NCBI GenBank assembly: GCA_964510785.1
Contig: CAZECM010000130.1
Location: 1-6,758, forward strand
Reading direction: 5' to 3'
DNA: 6,758 nt
Source of the DNA: JAAYZM01 sp964510785
GTDB lineage: Bacteria; Actinomycetota; Actinomycetes; Actinomycetales; Cellulomonadaceae
Position numbers and translations under genes: made by a program
The notes under the pieces: generated by a model
What the model was told of the DNA's origin: nothing
The model's input: the letters and a program-made list of their open reading frames with translations, nothing else
Database searches by the model: none
Shown: in pieces, positions 4,177 through 6,758 of the stretch
How the letters are laid out: each line of letters begins with the position of its first letter
Position numbering within the stretch: the stretch's first letter is position 1

Positions 4177-6384
4177 TCATGTGCCGCCGATCACCCCCGA
4201 TGCCTGGCAGACGCGTTGCGCGCCGCCCGCCAGCGTCGGGATGGTCACGGTGGTTCCTGGGGTCACGGCCGGGCTGCCCTCGCACGTGATGGCCGGGCTC
4301 GTGGTCGTGATGGTGGCGCCGGTCTCGTCGTTCCTCGTGTCCGTCGCGACGTCCGCGAGCTGGATGTCGGTCAGCGCGATCGAGCCCGTGTTGCGCACGG
4401 TGTAGCGCCACACGACGGCGGTGCCCGGCGCGAGCACGCTGGCGTTCGCGATGGGCGACGAGAAGCTCGTGTCGGTGGACAGGTATGCCCGCTTCGTCAC
4501 GTCGAGGCCCACTCGGTAGAGATCCACCCGGGCGCAGAGACCGGCAAGCTGGTCCGGGGACCCTACGACACACGTCAACGCTGTACCCGCCACGATCTCC
4601 GTGTTCGAGACGCGTGCGACGTTCGACATGATGCGGTCACCCACTTGCGCGTCGGGCCTGACCGTCATCGTGTAGTTGAGGCTGACCGACGCGCCCACAG
4701 CGAGAGCGCCCGTCCACGAGACTCGCGTCGTCGACGACTGATTGAGCGTGCCTACCGCGGGCGTCCGCGTGACGGTCCCACGGGTCGCGTCGTCGATCAC
4801 CGCAGACATGTCGTCATAGACCCTCGCAGGCGTGCCCGACGCCGGGTATGCGCCGTTCCCGACGTTCGTCACGGTGACCGTGTAGTTCACGGTCCCGCCC
4901 GCGGCAGGCATCTGGGCCTGGTTCGCCACCTTGGTCACGGCGAGCTTCGGCACGCGCAGGAGCAGGGGCCAGTCCTCGACCTCGCCCTGCACAAGGGTCG
5001 CGGTCGGAGAGGTCAGCTGAGCGGGGGTGCTGCTGAACTGCAGTCGCAAGAACGTCTGGTCTCCGCCCGCCGCGACGCCGTCGGGAACCGTTCCCGGGAT
5101 GGTGAACGCCAGACTGACCGATCCGCCGGAAGGACACGCTTGGGTGCCGGAGGACTCACCCGTGTCGAACGTGCCGTTCCGGTTCCAGTCGATCCACCCA
5201 CGGACGCTGCCCGCCGAGGGTGCGCAACGCACGTTGTTGAGCGTGTACGTGTTCGTCGCACCGCGGAAGACGGTGATCTCGCCCGGTGTGTTGCCAGTGG
5301 TGAACGCGTCCTCGTCGGCGGTCATCGTCGTGGCCCCGGTGCTCGCGGCCGGGACGGCCCAACCGGTGTCGCCGTTGGCCAGTGCGCTGAACGGCGGGGT
5401 CGTGTTCGGGAACGCCTGGGGGCCGAGCCGAGTCGCCGGCGGGCCGATCTGCGCTGGAGTGAGGGCGTTGGTCCCGACGATCGTCGTCGATCCGGTCCCG
5501 ACCGCGCCGCCTGTCCAGGTCGGCTGCACCACCGCGGCGCTAGCACCGTACGACGCGGGTGCATCGCCGTAGTCGACACCGAGGAGGTAGCCGAACGACA
5601 TCGCCGCGAGGCCGGTGCCGTTGAGGCGGACGTCGAGCGTCGTCGAGCCAGAGATGAACGCGACGGCCGTTGCCGAGTAGGCACCGTTGCCGGAGCACTC
5701 GCCGCTCGCGGAGAAGGTCAGTCGGTTCGAGGTGTTGACACGTATCCCGCTGTAGGTCGAGCCGCACGTTCCCGCGTAGCGGTCGATGATGTGCCACGTC
5801 GTCCCCGCGGGTGTCGCCGGCTGCGCGTACGAGGTCTCGGTGTTGTTGGTCGACTCCGCGTCCGCCATGACGAGTCCCGCGAGGGGCACCGTGGTGGTCG
5901 CCGTCGGGGCACCGGTGAACGAGCTGTTCGCGTAGGTGGCCAGGCGTGAGGTGCACGAGATGCGGAACTCTCGGCTGTCTCCCTGGCTGACGGTGCCGAT
6001 GCCGGTCACATGGGTGTTCGTCGCGCCGCGCCGGTACAGCTGCGTCAGCCCGTCGTTCACCCAGTCACCGGACCGGTACGCCCTGATGGTTCCGTTGCGG
6101 CTGACGAGGGTGCACGTCACCTCGAGCCGCTCGGTGGCGCCCGTCTGGTGCCAGTTGGTGACCGATGCCCCCGCAGGGATGTCGTCGCCGTGCGCGCCCC
6201 AGCTGATCCAGCCGATGCGGTCCTTGTAGCGGCCGGCGCCGTCCGTGGCGAACACCTGGGCGCCTGAGGTGCTGCCGGAGTCACCGACGGCCGACTGGGC
6301 CGGGGAGCTGGGGAGGGCGACAAGGCCGACCGTGGCCAAAGCGAGCGCCACCGCACCGCTCCATGCCACCCGTTGGCTACGCAC
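4177..6384 (-). CDS. Secreted CshA-like fibrillar protein with GEVED and DUF11-type regions
   Basis: 735-aa exported protein, first gene of the surface operon. Residues 1-32 are a normal Sec signal peptide (basic start, Ala/Leu core, cleavage near QSA-VG). Residues about 45-270 match CshA-type non-repeat adhesin regions, with RIGWISWG, FRISC, GLVMADAES and WHIIDRYAGTCG. DYGDAPASYG at 271-280, WIDWNRNGTFDTGE at 397-410 and GEVEDW at 467-472 mark a GEVED module with a calcium-site-like loop. About 479-595 is a DUF11 repeat (LAVTKVANQ, VNYTVTVTNVG) and 625-735 a second, shortened one. Ten cysteines fall in five near pairs (91/144, 207/230, 387/417, 605/617, 701/726), suggesting disulfides. There is no LPXTG motif or C-terminal membrane span, so it is released or held by partners. 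The GTG start at 6384 is the first possible one after an in-frame stop; GGGAG at 6390-6394 is 5 nt upstream. Likely role: adhesin or large accessory of the fibre. Confidence 0.88.
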   Translation of the reverse strand: MRSQRVAWSGAVALALATVGLVALPSSPAQSAVGDSGSTSGAQVFATDGAGRYKDRIGWISWGAHGDDIPAGASVTNWHQTGATERLEVTCTLVSRNGTIRAYRSGDWVNDGLTQLYRRGATNTHVTGIGTVSQGDSREFRISCTSRLATYANSSFTGAPTATTTVPLAGLVMADAESTNNTETSYAQPATPAGTTWHIIDRYAGTCGSTYSGIRVNTSNRLTFSASGECSGNGAYSATAVAFISGSTTLDVRLNGTGLAAMSFGYLLGVDYGDAPASYGASAAVVQPTWTGGAVGTGSTTIVGTNALTPAQIGPPATRLGPQAFPNTTPPFSALANGDTGWAVPAASTGATTMTADEDAFTTGNTPGEITVFRGATNTYTLNNVRCAPSAGSVRGWIDWNRNGTFDTGESSGTQACPSGGSVSLAFTIPGTVPDGVAAGGDQTFLRLQFSSTPAQLTSPTATLVQGEVEDWPLLLRVPKLAVTKVANQAQMPAAGGTVNYTVTVTNVGNGAYPASGTPARVYDDMSAVIDDATRGTVTRTPAVGTLNQSSTTRVSWTGALAVGASVSLNYTMTVRPDAQVGDRIMSNVARVSNTEIVAGTALTCVVGSPDQLAGLCARVDLYRVGLDVTKRAYLSTDTSFSSPIANASVLAPGTAVVWRYTVRNTGSIALTDIQLADVATDTRNDETGATITTTSPAITCEGSPAVTPGTTVTIPTLAGGAQRVCQASGVIGGT

Positions 6385-6415
6385 GTCGGCTCCCGGTCCT
6401 CCATCTCAGGCCAGC

Positions 6416-6444
6416 AATACGACGGATTTCGCACACCTTGTTCC
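6416..6444 (-). promoter_or_regulatory. Candidate ECF-sigma-type promoter of the surface operon
   Basis: Minus strand: GGAAC (6440-6444), 18-bp spacer, CGTAT (6417-6421), or a 16-bp spacer if the -10 is read as GTCGT. This resembles the GGAAC / CGT promoters of extracytoplasmic-function sigma factors. A start about 6-7 nt further on would leave a leader of some 25 nt that includes a GGAGG (6398-6402). No good TTGACA/TATAAT pair is visible in this gap. Plausible but untested. Confidence 0.35.
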
Positions 6445-6561
6445 GGTTCGCGGAGTGATCGGTGGTGAGATTTGGATCGCACTGCGGAGATCCGCTGTTG
6501 CGGCTCCGGACGAACTATCGGCGCATTGACCACTGACTTGAGGGGACCTGGGGCGCTCTCA

Positions 6562-6573
6562 GGTGCTATCACC
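6562..6573. promoter_or_regulatory. Palindromic site 1, GGTG-CTAT-CACC
   Basis: Inverted repeat GGTG/CACC with a 4-bp centre. It has the same arms and spacing as the site at 6595-6606, offset by 33 bp, about three helical turns. Possible operator half of a two-site binding region. Confidence 0.4.
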
Positions 6574-6594
6574 CACGGACGGATCACCTGTTCG

Positions 6595-6606
6595 GGTGGT
6601 ACCACC
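6595..6606. promoter_or_regulatory. Palindromic site 2, GGTGGTACCACC
   Basis: Perfect 12-bp palindrome with GGTG and CACC arms, matching site 1. It lies 36 bp past the tuf terminator and about 210 bp upstream of the operon start. Possible regulator-binding site for the surface operon. Confidence 0.45.
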
Positions 6607-6641
6607 TACCCGCCCCGACCGAGATGTCCGGGGGCGCGCAA

Positions 6642-6671
6642 AGGGCCCGGATACCGAAGTATCCGGGCCCT
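6642..6671 (-). terminator. tuf intrinsic terminator
   Basis: Perfect 13-bp stem (6642-6654 with 6659-6671) closed by TTCG on the minus strand, giving a stable C(UUCG)G tetraloop. It begins 22 nt after the tuf stop. The downstream tail is short in T (TTT then GC-rich), common for actinobacterial terminators. It should separate tuf transcription from the surface operon. Confidence 0.85.
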
Positions 6672-6693
6672 CTGTGAGAGCTAGTGGCTCAAG

Positions 6694-6758
6694 TCACTTG
6701 ACGATCTTGGTGACCTTGCCCGCGCCGACCGTACGGCCACCCTCGCGGATGGCGAAGC
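6694..6758 (-). CDS. tuf: Elongation factor Tu, C-terminal fragment
   Basis: The last 20 residues, FAIREGGRTVGAGKVTKIVK, are the conserved EF-Tu C-terminus (domain 3). The gene runs off the right edge. EF-Tu delivers aminoacyl-tRNA to the ribosome as a GTPase. Together with rpsJ at the other end it shows that the surface operon sits between the str and S10 clusters. Confidence 0.98.
   Translation of the reverse strand, partial: FAIREGGRTVGAGKVTKIVK

Larger units (their letters stand above)
6385..6641 (-). other. Intergenic promoter region of the surface operon
   Basis: 257-base gap between the tuf terminator and the fibrillar protein gene, with no convincing gene on either strand. It holds the ECF-like promoter candidate (6416-6444), a GCGGA/TCCGC inverted repeat (6484-6495), the CAGGTG/CACCTG inverted repeat (6560-6590) and two GGTG-N4-CACC sites (6562-6573 and 6595-6606). 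Confidence 0.75.

Noticed and set aside
4094..4180. LPGTP in the possible extension as a sortase motif
   Set aside because: It is not LPXTG, and no hydrophobic span and basic tail follow in sorting-signal order.
4093..5949. Long plus-strand open frame of 618 codons
   Set aside because: The product is Arg/His/Gly-rich without recognisable domains and lies opposite the well-supported fibrillar protein gene. It is a GC-driven shadow, as are the plus-strand frames at 1375-2271, 2889-4175 and 2930-4006.
6525..6545. TTGACC on the plus strand as a promoter
   Set aside because: It has no matching -10 at proper spacing and would point toward the 3' end of tuf, where there is no plus-strand gene.
614..6641. 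Mobile-element origin of the insert
   Set aside because: No transposase, integrase, terminal repeats or flanking direct repeats were seen, and by eye the base composition does not clearly differ from the flanks.

Overview
High-GC, almost entirely minus-strand window from an actinobacterium. The edges fix the setting: the right end holds the last codons of tuf (EF-Tu) and the left end holds complete rpsJ (ribosomal protein S10) plus the first codons of rplC (L3). The S10 sequence, the EF-Tu tail and the G+C-rich codon use suit Actinomycetota, and the cell-surface gene types suggest Micrococcales (Cellulomonadaceae/Promicromonosporaceae-like). That placement is inference, not something I could test.

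Between tuf and rpsJ, normally the join of the str and S10 ribosomal gene clusters, lies a compact six-gene, roughly 5.8 kb cell-surface operon. All genes read on the minus strand, the same direction as the ribosomal genes. In transcription order (right to left) they are: (1) a 735-aa secreted CshA-like fibrillar protein with a GEVED region and DUF11-type repeats; (2) a 223-aa TasA-like protein with an 'alternate' (SipW-type) signal peptide; (3) a 189-aa SipW-like signal peptidase with a Ser/His active site; (4) a 212-aa paralogue of gene 2; (5) a 255-aa third protein with an ALWSD-type signal peptide; (6) a 257-aa LPETG cell-wall-anchored protein with an Asp-rich stalk. The layout recalls the Bacillus tapA-sipW-tasA matrix-fibre operon. 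The inferred product is a surface fibre or appendage: genes 2, 4 and 5 are subunits processed by the dedicated peptidase, gene 6 is the wall anchor, and gene 1 is a large adhesive or accessory component. No sortase is present, so anchoring would need one encoded elsewhere.

Regulatory layout: a strong UUCG-loop hairpin closes tuf. A 257-base gap follows, with two GGTG-N4-CACC palindromic sites about 33 bp apart and an ECF-sigma-like promoter candidate (GGAAC / CGTAT) just upstream of gene 1. A perfect 13-bp GC hairpin without a T tract sits directly after gene 2, at the one clear gap inside the operon. Genes 3-4, 4-5 and 5-6 overlap by exactly 4 nt (ATGA or GTGA), which suggests translational coupling. 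The hairpin plus the gap would let gene 2 be made in excess of the peptidase and minor components. No T-rich terminator is visible after gene 6. The 251-base gap before rpsJ carries a possible promoter and a structured leader.

No tRNA, rRNA, CRISPR array, transposase, integrase or attachment-site repeat was seen.
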